Shown here: positions 9,416-20,302 of the stretch, one piece after another
Layout of the letters: every line of letters begins with the position of its first letter
Position numbering within the stretch: the stretch's first letter is position 1
NCBI GenBank assembly: GCA_047967505.1
Contig: CM106539.1
Length of the DNA stretch: 64,000 nucleotides
Strand: one strand, 5' to 3'
Origin: Dipteris shenzhenensis
Taxonomy: Eukaryota; Polypodiophyta; Polypodiopsida; Gleicheniales
Notes under the pieces: generated by a model
What the model was told of the DNA's origin: nothing
Databases searched by the model: none
Seen by the model: only the letters and a program-made list of their open reading frames with translations
Made by a program: the position numbers and the translations under genes

Positions 9416-11190
9416 TTATAGTATCTGCTCGTAGTCCTCCCTGATATGTGCATATCGGGGGCACTGTAGAGCTACATGTGCCTCCGTCTCAACTGTCTGC
9501 ATGTCACAAAGGGTACAAACTCTAGCATGTCTAGGCTGGTGTATCCAAGCTCCCTGCTCAATGGCAAATGTATGAGATCTGGTACGGAACCTGGCGATGT
9601 TTCTGCGATATAGAAGGGGGATAGGTGTGCTAATATAAGACTAAGCATGAGTCTCTATGGACATGTATGTAGACCACCATGTGGGATTTATGTTGTCTTG
9701 GTAATATTCCAGCTTTACCCTCTTTTCACTTGTCAACCAGTGATTCCACAAAGTGCTCAGTAAAGATAGTTGAAACTCTTGCATGTTGATCTTTTCAGGC
9801 GGCATGATCAAATATGCTTCCACTTTCCATCTGCTGAACCATTTTCTTACGTCGGTTGCCCATCCTGTGCAAATGACCTTACTTTTGTAGTTCTTTTGAA
9901 GCTTTGTGCTGGCATTCCATGCTTTATGAGGCAGCCTATCAGGTTGCATTTGCTGCACCTCTATTAGGTATTGCATAACTCTGATCAATGCATGAAATTC
10001 AATTGGTCTTCTTCCCGTTTCCAACAGAAGTATTGAGTATGGAGTGGTGGGTTTGACACCAAGGTGTCTCCTTAGGAAAGCTTTTTGCATTTTCTCAATA
10101 TCATTCCATGTAGAGGCTGAAATGCTGCCTCCCCATACTTCCACTCCATAAAATACTGTCTGCACTACATATGCATCAAACAATATATTTCAAATTTTCC
10201 AGTTCCTAGTGTCGGTGTGCCTGCAATCATTCTCAAGTTGGTAGTACTTCCCCCAACCAGTGTCCATCCTTCTATGTATACATTGCCACCATCTGTGATC
10301 TACCGGGATATCAACTCGTAAGTATTTGAAGGTGTTGACATACTCAATGATCTGTCCATCAAAGGTGATCTCAGGGGGATATTCTGGCTGATTGGTACAA
10401 ACTGCCATCATCTTTGTTTTTCCGACATTTACTTGCAGCATTTACTTGCAGCCCGCTTTCCCTATGAAAAGTCTTAAGCACTTGTAAAAGTTTGTGCATA
10501 GATTCCGGATCGTATGCAAAAAGAACGACATCATCTGCGTATAACAACAATAGCACTGTCCAAAGCCCCAATTGCGGTCTTTGCAACCCTTTCTCTACTA
10601 CAAATTCATTGATGAGTTCCTCCAGTTGGTCAATGCATATTCCAAACAAGGTAGGCGATAGAGGGCCACCTTGCTTCACTCCCATATTGCTCTCAAATAC
10701 ATCAGACATACCTTGTGTTTGTTTGAGTCGGCATAATACCTTTTCATAGATGCGAGAGATGCCTACCCTTAAGGCCAAAGGGACTCCTATTTCTTGCATT
10801 CTCTTCCATAATCCTCCTCTTGGAACTGTGTCAAATGCTTTCTTGAAATCCACAAAACAACAAAATAGAGTGCGTCCTCTCAGTCTGCATTCATCCATAA
10901 GGACCCTTAAGGTAATAAGGTGGTCGGCTGTCCTGTGCTCCTTGCGAAAGCCCTCCTGTCCGGTGGCTCTTTTCTGTGCCTCTTCTGCCCATGAGCTGAT
11001 TTTCATTTCAAGCACTATACTGAAGAGCTTGGCCAATGTAGAGCTGATCATTATAGTTCTGTAATTTGTGACTCAATTTTTGTCTCCACCTTTGTGTAAA
11101 GGCTGGACCCAATTTTCTTGCCATTCCTGAGGGAAACCATGGTGTAGAGCATGTGTTAGGATGTGTGAGCCATGTTCTTGCTCAGTCTCC
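9416..11190 (-). pseudogene. LINE1 ORF2, reverse transcriptase and C-terminal part
   Basis: RT that would prime on nicked target DNA. Readable in order: NYRTIMISSTLAKLFS, GFRKEHRTADHL, CFVDFKKAFDTVPR (first catalytic Asp), MGVKQGGPLSPTLFG and LLLLYADDVVLFAY (catalytic YADD). The frame breaks at a perfect 13-bp tandem duplication (10426-10438/10439-10451), resumes as LQVNVGKTKMMAV, and breaks again near 10185. The end carries VCTLCDMQTVETEAHVALQC, a CCHC-type motif usual at LINE C-termini, then a TAA at 9416-9418. LINE2 (37098-39383) is a close, intact relative for comparison. Confidence 0.85.
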
Positions 11191-11198
11191 TGTCCATT

Positions 11199-12620
11199 TC
11201 ACACCGCCTGTATCTTCATGTGATCTGATGCTTTGCCATTAGCCATCTTCTTTAGTCCAACTTCAATGTCTTTGAAGGTGAAAGGACTAGTGCATGTGAC
11301 CGATAGATCCTCCTTCCCCATTTCAGTAGCATGTGCATGATTGTACAACTTGGTAACATAATTAAGCATGGTTGCATCTGATATATACCCCATGACCTGT
11401 TTCCGTCTACCTTTCACTTGTTTCCAGCCCTTTCTTGGATTTTTTATGAAAGTGACCAAATCAGATTTCTCTCTTTCCAAAATATAATTTCTTTTCTTTT
11501 TCCTTGTGAGGGCATTGTATGTCTTCTCCAGTTGTTTATGCCTATCTGCATCCCGTATAATGTATTTCAGCTCTTGGCGTAGTTGTTTGCATTCCTCGTC
11601 ATACCATTTCTTGTGTGGTAGGCCTTTGACCTGTTTCTTTTTTCTTGTAGTTGCTGCTCCAAATGTTTGCGTGGCTGAGGCAAGTATTGCTTCCTGCAAG
11701 GCTGTCCATGTGGGGTTGGTTATTGCTCTCAGCTTTGCATCCAAAGTGTCTGCATAAACTTGGTGTTTGTTTGGGTCTACTTTGAAACCTCCTGTATGTG
11801 CTGAGAATTTCTGCTCCCTATGTTCAAGGTGTATGTCAAGATCCATCCATATTGGGAGATGGTCCGATTCCGGATATTTCATCCCTATGTTGAAGCTTTT
11901 GATAATGGGTATAGTATCCACATGTACCAAGGCATAATCTAGCACACTCTGTCCTCCGTTGGCTGAGAGACATGTCATCTTGTGGGTGTTAGGGAATAGT
12001 TGCATTCCATTCAAGACTGGCATGTGCAGCCCATTAATCATGCATCGGAGTGCTCTGCCTTGTGTGTTGATGGTGTCGTCCTCGGATCCTCTCTGCCACA
12101 TGATGTCCGCTTCTGTGACTGCTTCTTTATCCATTTCATCATGTGTAATGGGCTGAAACTGTAGTTGACCAATTCTTGCGTTAAGGTCTCCCATCACTAT
12201 GACTTGGCCCTTCTCTCTGAGTTCAGCCACATCAAGACATAGTGCTTCAAACGCAGCACTAGGGTCCACTCCATGTCTACTGTAAAAGGGTGACTCATGG
12301 TGAGGTATGTAGCAACCTGCAAGAAAGACAGGGCATTTGCCAAGTTCTATTTTCAGCCACATGTATCTTTTGTATTTGTCCACTTTATGAAGGCTGACTT
12401 TTTCTGCCATGTGTTCCTGTTTCATGCATGCAACACCTCCTTGCCCTCTTTTCCCCACTTGCTGTTGGTATATTGAGTACACCACATATCCCAGTATCTC
12501 TGGGATCCTGCATGTTTCACTTTCCCAGGTTTCTCCTAAAAGGATGATGTCTGCATTGTGAATGAAGGCATTTATGCTTATCCCTTTATGCCAAGGGAAG
12601 CCCCTACAATTCCAAAACAT
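11199..12620 (-). CDS. LINE1 ORF2 N-terminal part: APE-type endonuclease
   Basis: Open for 473 residues. The apurinic-endonuclease fold motifs appear in order: MFWNCRGFPWHKG (catalytic Asn), IILLGETWES (Glu), VIMGDLNARIGQL (Asp/Asn), SVLDYALVHVD and YPESDHLPIWMDL (Asp-His). It would nick the chromosomal target to prime reverse transcription. After about residue 290 it enters the endonuclease-RT linker (KWYDEECKQLRQELK, ALTRKKKRNYIL) that is also the start of truncated LINE2. The frame ends at IQAV with a stop before RT, so ORF2 is split. The true start may lie a little upstream, as the first motif is at residue 2. Confidence 0.85.
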   Translation of the reverse strand: MFWNCRGFPWHKGISINAFIHNADIILLGETWESETCRIPEILGYVVYSIYQQQVGKRGQGGVACMKQEHMAEKVSLHKVDKYKRYMWLKIELGKCPVFLAGCYIPHHESPFYSRHGVDPSAAFEALCLDVAELREKGQVIVMGDLNARIGQLQFQPITHDEMDKEAVTEADIMWQRGSEDDTINTQGRALRCMINGLHMPVLNGMQLFPNTHKMTCLSANGGQSVLDYALVHVDTIPIIKSFNIGMKYPESDHLPIWMDLDIHLEHREQKFSAHTGGFKVDPNKHQVYADTLDAKLRAITNPTWTALQEAILASATQTFGAATTRKKKQVKGLPHKKWYDEECKQLRQELKYIIRDADRHKQLEKTYNALTRKKKRNYILEREKSDLVTFIKNPRKGWKQVKGRRKQVMGYISDATMLNYVTKLYNHAHATEMGKEDLSVTCTSPFTFKDIEVGLKKMANGKASDHMKIQAV

Positions 12621-12737
12621 GACTTGTAGGCATTTGTGTGTCCCATGGGTTGCGAGCCCCTATTTCACATTTTGATCCCCATCTTGTGTTTGGGGCAGCT
12701 TTCCTTGTCTCATTAGTCTTTCCGTGTATTGCTTTCT

Positions 12738-13360
12738 TCACACTTCCTGCTGTTTTGGGGTGCGGTCTTCACTGACATAAAAAGGTGTGCCTTTAAGATA
12801 CACTTTACTGCTATCCAGGATAATCTCCAATTTCCATGGATCTGCTACAGTGCACACAATAGCCCTTTTATTGGGTTTGTCCTCTTGTGCTTTCCCTACA
12901 CGATGGGCTGCATATACAGTCACTTCAGGCATCGCAAAGTGTTCTGAAAAAAAATCAGTCGTTCATGGGCATCTTCTTGGTTTGTGGTTGGTGGACGTGA
13001 CAGTGTTTGAGCTGGTTTTGATGGTTCTTCAACATGTGCTGCACTGGCATCTTTCTTAGACACTATTTCAGTCCATTTCTTCCCTTCTTGTACATTCTTT
13101 GCATCCCTTTCGACAGGCTTGGCTTGCATAAACTTTTGCATCTGTTGGCATCCATTGTCCACTGTGTTCTCTAAGGCATCCACTCTTTTTTGGAGTTGCA
13201 TGACAGTTTTTTGGAGTTGGAAATTCTCAGCCTGTAGCTCGATGAACATATTCATAAGCATATCTATTTTCTTGCTGTTCTTGGTGCCATACACTTTCCC
13301 AAAAGGAGTAGTCAGGCCTGGGTGTTTGTTCAACTTGAAAGGGGTCTGAAATGACCCCAT
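12738..13360 (-). pseudogene. LINE1 ORF1-like protein, coiled coil plus RRM-like domain, frameshifted
   Basis: The first frame (13360 to 12920, 146 residues) begins MGSFQTPFKLNKHPG and has heptad-like LQAENFQLQKTVMQLQKRVD, a coiled coil typical of trimerising LINE ORF1 proteins. After a run of eight T (minus strand, 12947-12954) the frame shifts by one. The second half (12932 to 12738) reads YAAHRVGKAQEDKPNKRAIV, then YLKGTPFYVSEDRTPKQQ, resembling the RNA-binding region of ORF1 proteins. It would coat element RNA. The homopolymer slip breaks the protein. Family assignment is by architecture and position just 5' of the endonuclease. Confidence 0.65.
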
Positions 13361-13734
13361 GTTTCCTAGAAAAGAAGGCGGTCCACTTCCACCAATCTAG
13401 CAAGGAAGAATATGCACTCTGTTTCTTGGAAAGAAAGAAAAAAATATTCCTGTGTGTCTGTATTCTGTAGACGATCAAATCTGAGTGTCGAGCTAGCTGA
13501 TTGTCGATGCTGACTGAGGCTGGTCGCGTAGCTACTGGCAGCTATCTTGATTCGTAGAAATTGCAGGTCGCTTTCTTGGGCTGATGTCGTGATTGTTCTG
13601 GTGAGTCTTCTCGTGGTTTCAGAATCGATGGCGAAGCTGACGGGAGATCTACAGCGAGGGGCTATACTCCCAAGAGCTAGGGTGAGGGCGGGCAGGTCAG
13701 CGAGCTGCTGAACATGCCTACGCGTTGGCTGAGG

Positions 13735-13908
13735 CTACGACGGACGGGAGGCTACAACAAAAAATGGGAGGCTACAACAAAGACGGAGAGGCTAACGACG
13801 AACGGGAAAGCTGCGACGCCAAGAAGGGGCTACGACGGACGGAAGGGGCTGTGACGGACGGAAGGGGCTACGATGCCTAGAAGGGGCTACGACGGAAGGG
13901 GCTACGAC

Positions 13909-13910
<2 letters not shown>
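13735..13910. repeat. Imperfect tandem repeats in LINE1 5' region
   Basis: Units of about 18-25 bp built on GGGGCTACGACGGACGGAA repeat about eight times and end directly at the GA microsatellite. They lie in the position of a LINE 5' UTR/promoter. Confidence 0.75.

Positions 13911-13942
<32 letters not shown>
13911..13942. repeat. GA microsatellite at the 5' edge of LINE1
   Basis: About 16 uninterrupted GA units. In LINE1 sense this is a CT tract immediately upstream of the element. Confidence 0.95.
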
Positions 13943-13945
<3 letters not shown>

Positions 13946-15209
13946 GGGATGGGTATTCTCAACCTCAAGATCACTCGCACACTCTGCAAGGTAGCAAATG
14001 TTGTCAACCCCTCTACCGATGTTAAGCAAAGGGGTTAGTCTTGTTATGGCTTGAATGACTTGTGTGACATTGTACTACTCAGCTGTAACAATGACTTGCA
14101 CTAGAGGCGGCAGCTAATCATAAGGTAGTCTACATTCTCTTCATTCAAGCTATGACTGCTTGTGAAGAATGGTCCTCACCCTTAATGAACCTTGCTGGAT
14201 CCTCACCCTTCATATTTTTCAATCCAAACGTGGTGATACCCAAAGGACAAGCAGAAGCAACAGCTCCAAACAGATTCAACTACCAAAAAACAACTGGAAG
14301 CTACACCCAATCTGTAGACATCAGCTGAAGATAAACGAACCCAATATATCGAACAAAAGTAACATAATCCCTTATACTCAAGAATAAGTGAGCAAATACT
14401 TATCCACAGTCTCTTAATCATGTTTACCAACGTGCATTAGTGAGGCCCTCCACTGGCCATCATGCAAACAGAGTTACCAAAAATAAGTGTAACATGGGGT
14501 ACAGTGAAGGCGTTGAATGGGAAAAAGAAAGAAGCGTATTAATCCTTAAATCACAAAAATGCAATTATCTGATAAAGAGGCTTTAAACTCTCATAGCAAA
14601 AAAGCCCAACCAGCTCAAGTATCGCAATTTGGGATCTCTTAGATTCAAACAATTAAGGAAGACTTTTTGAAGGGGAAACTTTTGAGCAGCTCAGTGGTCA
14701 TCAAAGCGCTGGTGTATTCACGGGTCTAGAAGGATGGCACCTGCATTAGAACAAGAATCTGAGGTGACCCAAAATGTGAGGTGTCAGCTACCAAACGATC
14801 CTAAAAGCTTCATACCATTTGTGTATTGAGGGAGGGCTCAGGAGATGAGAGCTCAAAGGGATGCAAATGGCTGACAAACTTGTGCATCGTGCTCATCTCA
14901 AGAAAACAACAAAGAAGGAAAACATTGCTGAGAAAGGGGATCCAAGAGAGGTCAGGGTTGAGACCAAACAAAGAGAATGCTCTATTCAAAGTGGCCTCAT
15001 GCTGAAGCAGCAAGCATGGAACAAGGGCCCATTTGGGGACAACTTAGGGTCCACCTGCTCCTCTCCTTAGTTACCAACTGAGCACTGGAACAAACAAAAA
15101 CTAACAAGGAATTGCAAGTATCACAATTCTTTACAAGAGAGCAATACTAGAAGCACAAAAACCAATAGTGCATTGCTAGAATAACAGTAGATAGAGTATG
15201 TGGATCCAT

Positions 15210-15249
<40 letters not shown>

Positions 15250-16880
15250 GTGGATGGTGCAAGAGTTAGGTTTTAGTCATGCTCTGCTCTACTATTTGGA
15301 GGGAGTTTCATGATCGTAGTTGAATCCATGACCGTGGGAAATCTGCCCCACTAACTATCTGCCATAGGCCACACATCATGCGTTGCATAACCAAAGCATT
15401 GTACAACGCACTAAAATGAATGTGTGGACAGTGCATGATAACTTTCTCCATCTACACATTATTTTCCTCTTGGTGAAAGGTGTCACATGGTTATTCTTAG
15501 AGATACTCATATAGCACCGCCTTTGCCAGCTGTGTGGAAAGTAGTGCAGATTATAGTCTTCTCACAAGGGAGCTGGATCTTTGTACAATACATTGTTCCA
15601 ACTCATTGACAACAGAATACCATGCATTGCTTGAATGCAGATTTGTTGGGCGGCTCTTCCATCATCCCTTGCCCTGTACCATTGCCTGTAAGTCAAGAGC
15701 ATACTGAATGACATCCAACCCTTCGTTCTCATCACGCAGAGAGGTCAAATCTTTCTCCCCTGCCTTCATTTGAGTAATTTCTAAATTCTAACCTTAGTGT
15801 AGACTGCTATCTAATTTGCTACCCTGGTTATTCTCTGATAAAAAGCCTCTGCCATGCGCTCCAAAAAATGTTGAAATCATTTTCTATTCCTCTAAGATCT
15901 AATCTGGCTTTGGTACAGCCGTTAATCTAAACAGATCTTGCTCAGAGCAATGGTAAAATCAGACCAGCCAGTCGACCAGCCCTGCTGGGTGGTCAGACAT
16001 CAGCTTCCAACTACTGTCAACCATGCTGATTTGGCCTGTCTGCTGATGGACGGTTAAGTGCTACCATGTGAGCCCAGTGGTTTTCGAGGCTTTGCCATGT
16101 GCCCGCCACAATTGAACACAGTTGCAAGGTATCCTACACATCCTAGGGAGAGTTAAAGCCTATCACCCGGCATTCAAATCTGGGTTTGACTTTTTTAAAC
16201 TCTGCCTACTCTCACAAACTATATTTAGTAAGAAGAGATGTGGACTGAGCTCAGACAATGGTATCAGAATATTCAAGTACGACATGCTGGGGTAAAGAGA
16301 CAGGGAGGACCAATGCAATCCAAACAAATAATGTCCATCTCTCCCTCCATGCTAAGAATACAAGACATTATTCAGTGAGAAACCGCATAGCCTTAGATGG
16401 CATCATTTCTGTCCTAAAAGCCAAAAACTCTCGTATGAGGTTCTCTTAGGAGAATAGGTCATAGCTAGTTACAGTCGATGTGACTTTTCATCACTGTGCG
16501 ATTTCTATTTAATGATATTGGCTTTTAGCATACAAATTGTCATTAGATCCAGGCCTATTATATCTTCACACAAAAAATCATCCGCTTACCATTATCTTGA
16601 TCAAGCACGTCTGTGCCCAAAATGTCCCTAAAAGCAGTAATAACAATGCATAGCTAGCCAGGCACAAGCAAGATGTTTAAGGCTTCAAAAAATGGCTTGA
16701 TCAATAATACACTCCTAGTACGAGATTATAGCTTACTCTAGAGTCACCTTCACCTACCAACAGGCACACCATGTTCACATATCAAATCAAACAGTGACGG
16801 TTAAGAGAACCAACCAAAGCTTCACCGCGTCCATTAACAAAGACAAAACAAAAATACTTTTATCAGACAGGACGTACTGC
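13943..16880. other. Intergenic DNA without recognisable genes
   Basis: About 2.9 kb in which I see no domain, tRNA or element terminus. Short open frames (for example 14203-14430 and 14861-15070) show no recognisable motif. The only simple repeat is a GA tract at 15212-15246. Confidence 0.5.
15212..15246. repeat. GA microsatellite
   Basis: About 17 perfect GA units. No LINE 3' terminus motif is visible on either side, so it is not obviously an insertion scar. Confidence 0.95.
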
Positions 16881-16890
16881 AAAAGAAATT

Positions 16891-16896
16891 TTTATT
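16891..16896 (-). terminator. Putative poly(A) signal of the CHCH gene
   Basis: AATAAA on the minus strand, in an AT-rich context about 137 nt downstream of the predicted stop codon at 17033. Confidence 0.45.
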
Positions 16897-17032
16897 AAAT
16901 TTTACTGAGGTAAAACTGTAGAAAGAATTGATTTTGTACGAAGAGTCGCTCGTATAAACTTGGTTTTACAGGTGCTGCATCGGGCACCCCACTGAACTCG
17001 TGCATCTAACCGCCACTTCGCGCTTCTGCGGG

Positions 17033-17380
17033 CTATGTTTTATCCGGTTTTGCATCTTTGGAAAGTGAAAATTTTGTGACTTTCTGCTCCCGAAATAAGA
17101 TGACTGATTGTTATGCTTCGAAAAACCACAGGCAAGACTGAAAAGAAGATGCAAAGATGCTTTGACGGGAAAAAAAGAGATTGATTGCAAGCAGCCATGG
17201 AGGAGTTGACAGGAAAAAGAAAGATTCAAAATTGCGCACCTTTTTTTCAATGCACGTACGGAGTACAGATAAGAGGGCGATGCATCGGTCGGGCTCATAA
17301 GGATCGGAGGCAACGCAGTTGAGCAGGGCGAGGGCTTCTTCGCCGCAGGGAGGTCGAGAGCCGTTAGATTTACTAGACAT
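17033..17380 (-). CDS. Twin-CX9C (CHCH) small protein, two exons, host gene
   Basis: Exon 1 (17380-17240, 47 codons) starts MSSKSNGSRPPCGEEALALL and places Cys at 12, 22, 33 and 43, i.e. two CX9C motifs ten residues apart. It ends RTCIEKK at AAG|GTGCGC. A 156-bp intron (17239-17084, GT..CAG) leads to exon 2 (17083-17033), KVTKFSLSKDAKPDKT plus stop, in phase 0. The 63-residue product matches the size and layout of small plant Cox19/CHCH-family proteins, which are usually imported into the mitochondrial intermembrane space and disulfide-bonded there by the Mia40 relay. I chose this ATG over one 11 codons upstream because homologues begin shortly before the first Cys. No TE similarity. It is the only convincing host gene here. 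Function beyond the fold is not inferred. Confidence 0.85.
17084..17239 (-). other. Intron of the CHCH gene
   Basis: 156 bp, donor AAG|GTGCGC and acceptor GGGAGCAG|AAAG, keeping the reading frame at phase 0. Reading through the donor instead gives a hydrophobic tail with no family resemblance, whereas splicing gives KVTKFSL, the expected continuation. Confidence 0.8.
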
Positions 17381-17591
17381 CGCTTTGGAAGAAACAAAGA
17401 TGTGCGAGCGCAAAAGCAGGAAATGATTGTGCGAAGCACCGATCAGTAATTTTCACGGTGAGGGCGACACGAATGCCCTAATAAGAAGGCAAACCGAGAC
17501 GTTCGATACGTGGATGCTCTTATTAGAATAGCGGTCATTCTTCTCCATACGCACAAAACTCTCAGGCGCGAATCCATATCTGCTTTCCGGT

Positions 17592-17636
17592 TTTTCCTGA
17601 TATCTTTGCCGCAAACATTTTCCTGATATCTTTGCC
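17592..17636. promoter_or_regulatory. 19-bp direct repeat upstream of the CHCH gene
   Basis: TTTTCCTGATATCTTTGCC occurs at 17592-17610 and 17618-17636, 26 bp apart, roughly 210-255 bp upstream of the CHCH start codon. TTGCCGCAAAC next to the first copy has its inverse, GTTTGCGGCAA, at about 17641. Promoter function is only a guess from position; no clear TATA box is seen. Confidence 0.3.
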
Positions 17637-17929
17637 AACTGTTTGCGGCAATGAAGCTTCGATTTCTCGCACGCAAAGGACTATGTCGACAGCAATGGAG
17701 GGCGACAGCCTGACCTAAAGAATGTAAGATGAGTGTCTTGGATGCTTTCCGTGCCTCCAGGTGATTCCTTGCTGATAATAGCCAATGCTTACAGAAAGGA
17801 AAAGAATCATGTTAAGAATTGTTTTCCAGTCTCGGACTTCATCCACGCCAGAAACAATTGCTTCTCTTGTTGTTCAGCAACTACTGATCGAACATGAAGT
17901 GTATAAATTGTGCATGGCAATGAGGAAAC

Positions 17930-18800
17930 TGTGCAGAAAATATCAATCGGAGCAGGAGTCACACGGACTTTCCTCCAGGACTCAACGGGTCTGATGGACA
18001 GGCTTGATACCTCAGACGGGATGATGCCGTTGGAGAGGTATGGAAGATTCAAACTTGGATCTTCATCATTGAGCAGGAAACCCTCCATTCTTACCCTAAA
18101 CACTTTCCTTCTTTGTCGTTCTACTGTGTTCTGAGTTCACCAGGTGAGCAAGTTGCCTCAGCCCTTTTACGGTCTTTGAGCTCTCACATCCTCTAAGTCC
18201 ACCCTCCGTTTACATAACTGGTACGACGCGTGCTTTAAGAGAGTTTTGCAGCTGACCCCTCACCGCTGGGGACACCCCTGGTTCTTGCTGCTCATGTAGC
18301 TTCGTAACTTTGGGCGTGGGTGCCTGACTTGACCAGGTTGGACCCACGCGTCTTGCTTTTAAGCTCAAATTGCTCACGTACATATTTTGCCTTCGATGAG
18401 CAAGAAGATCAGTGATCCCAATCTGGAATTGTGTGGCTCTCTAGTTATGTGGTTCAAGCATCAGGCTGCTCCTTTTTACGATATCACTGCCGTTTTTGTG
18501 ATTTAAGGCTCTTTGTGCTTCAACAGTCGAGCACAATGGTTTGGAAACAGTCGTGTGACAATCAATTGTGAAGCTGTGTTCCATCTAAGGTTTCACCTTT
18601 TGAGACCTGGGATGAGAGTTTACTCACGTATTGTTGAATGCAAGCAATTGGTTCATGTGCTGGCCAGGATGTTCGATTTCTTTTTGAGCTGCAACAGTAT
18701 ATTGGCATTGCCTGTAGTATTTGTTTAATCTGTAGCAGTAAATTGGGATTGCCTATACCTAAGTCTCTCTTTATTTTTTGCCTGTTTCTTACTTTCTAAT
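17930..18800 (+). repeat. Duplicated segment R2, copy 1
   Basis: Homologous, in the same order, to 21630-22259 plus 29267-29730. Shared landmarks are ATTCAA(A)CTTGGATCTTCATCAT, TATTTTGCCTTCGAT, GTTCAAGCATCAGGCT, ACGATATCACTGCC and ATTGTTTTGAAG-type ends. The second copy is interrupted by a LINE 3' end and by gypsy B. A minus-strand frame in copy 1 (17807-18103) is not conserved in copy 2, so I do not call it a gene. Confidence 0.7.
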
Positions 18801-18879
18801 TGTTTTGAAGCATGGAAGGGGGAATATGGGTGTGGAGAGAGGCTGTGATGTGGGCAGGACACGGGCTGCCACATGGACC

Positions 18880-19726
18880 GCATGTAGACACCCTTCTTAG
18901 GTTGGTTTGTATACCTCCACAGCAGGCTGAACAGTCCACGTGGAACTGCTATGGAGCTGCCCTTTTTGGGGCTGGTCATGGGCCTGGAGGGAGAGCAGAC
19001 AGGCTCAGCAAAGAGCCCAATATGGGAGTTACAGGACTGGGCAAACATGTGTCAGTCGGCCAGATCTGCAGACTTGGTCAGCAGATTAAGAGGCTTGCTG
19101 CCCTATATAAGGAACCCCGTTGGAGGGGCGCACAATTGTTCCAGGAAGTCCTTTGCAGGCTACAGTGAAGCCTTCAGAAGCGCTCAGATTTGCGCTAGAG
19201 GAGGAAGACATAGGGAAGCAGCAAGGCAGAGAATCAGCCTTCCACTATAACCTTCGGAAGAGGTTCCCAGACACCCGAGAAGATGGACAAAGGTACTTGC
19301 AGGGTGCAGCAGAGGCACTAGCAGCAGCGGCAACAGGAGACCCTAGCATTGTGAGGACTCAAGGTGATGAGATCAAAAAGTTGCAGAAAGGAAACTGACA
19401 GAGTTTTGGCCTCCTCCCATAGCCTCCAGAGGCATGCAGCAGCAGGAGAAAGCATTGGATTAGGGCAACATTGTGTTGCCTCAGATCCAGCTCTTAGTGG
19501 GCAGCGCCTTGCTGTCCATGTTGTGTGGTTTTGAGTGCACCATTTTGTAATACATTTTGGGTCCTTTCTTCAACGTTCTTATTCCAGTATTGGTTGTCAT
19601 ATCTTGCTGTCTATTCCAGATCTGAGCGTGGTTTATATGTACATGTATGTGTGTACATCCGAGTAGGATTTAGAGATCTCAGGTGTGATCTTGTCATGAT
19701 TCAATTTTCAGCTGCAAGTTCTGACA
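18880..19726 (+). repeat. Possible LTR with TATA box and primer-binding site
   Basis: A TATA-like CCCTATATAAGG at 19101-19112 is followed about 615 bp later by TGACA, then TGGTAGCAGAAGC (19727-19739), a plausible diverged initiator-tRNA-Met primer site directly after an LTR end. I found no second copy of this LTR in the window, and the left limit is approximate. Frames within it (for example 18812-19168 and 19120-19398) have no recognisable domain. Confidence 0.35.
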
Positions 19727-20302
19727 TGGTAGCAGAAGCTAGGATTTGAGCTAGAAGTACATGGTCAGATATTTTATTTCAGAGCCAGTTCATGACTCAG
19801 AGCCAAGAAAGGTCATTGAGCTCCAAGGACTCACAGATCAACACAAGAATGGATCAGAAGGTCGACTCGGAGGTTGTATTTCAAGAAAAAAGGTGAGCAG
19901 AGTTTGTTATGTGTAAGTTTATGCTCCAGTTTCTTTCAAGATCTGATGGCCTCAAAGATGGCGTTACGCAACTCTGCGGGCAATGGCAAGCTAGATGGGA
20001 TGCACCTGATCTGGACGGTGAAGGTAAGGCGCCACATGGTGGCTATAGAGATATGGAAGGTCGCCGTAGGGGGAGAATCGAAAACCGAGAATTTGATGGA
20101 TGCCGTGAGTAAGAGGGTAAGATAGTGAAATATGCTTACCCAGATAGTGTGGAAGAAGGGGATGAGGAGGCGTTATCTCTGATCATTACAACGATGTCAG
20201 AAGATGCAGTAATTTAAGCACATTCAGTTGGTCTATACTTCAATGGAGGCCTGGATCATACTGAAACACCTTTTTTCTTTCAGAGAAAAGAACTTTCTAT
20301 TG

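Larger units (their letters stand above)
9238..13910 (-). mobile_element. LINE1, near full-length non-LTR retrotransposon, degenerate
   Basis: On the minus strand: a repetitive 5' region (13910 to about 13360), a coiled-coil/RRM-like ORF1 (13360 to 12738), then ORF2 with an APE-type endonuclease (12620 to about 11800), reverse transcriptase (about 11140 to 10190), a C-terminal CCHC motif (about 9450-9530) and a short 3' UTR ending in a CT-rich tail. Both flanks are GA/CT microsatellites of the same strand polarity. Several stops and frameshifts show it is dead. The tail is not poly(A), unlike typical plant L1. I do not assign a clade. Confidence 0.85.

Noticed and set aside
16885-16925. Another LINE 3' end (TTTTTATTAAATTTTACTGAGG)
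   Set aside because: It shares only the TTTATTA word; the GTCCTC and GGTCTATG words are absent. It is better read as the AT-rich 3' end of the CHCH gene.
16966-17439. 157-residue minus-strand ORF overlapping the CHCH gene
   Set aside because: It is in another frame, runs through the intron and shows none of the family motifs.
17807-18103. 98-residue minus-strand ORF with plausible composition
   Set aside because: It is not conserved in the duplicated R2 copy and has no recognisable motif; a plus-strand frame over the same bases is also open.
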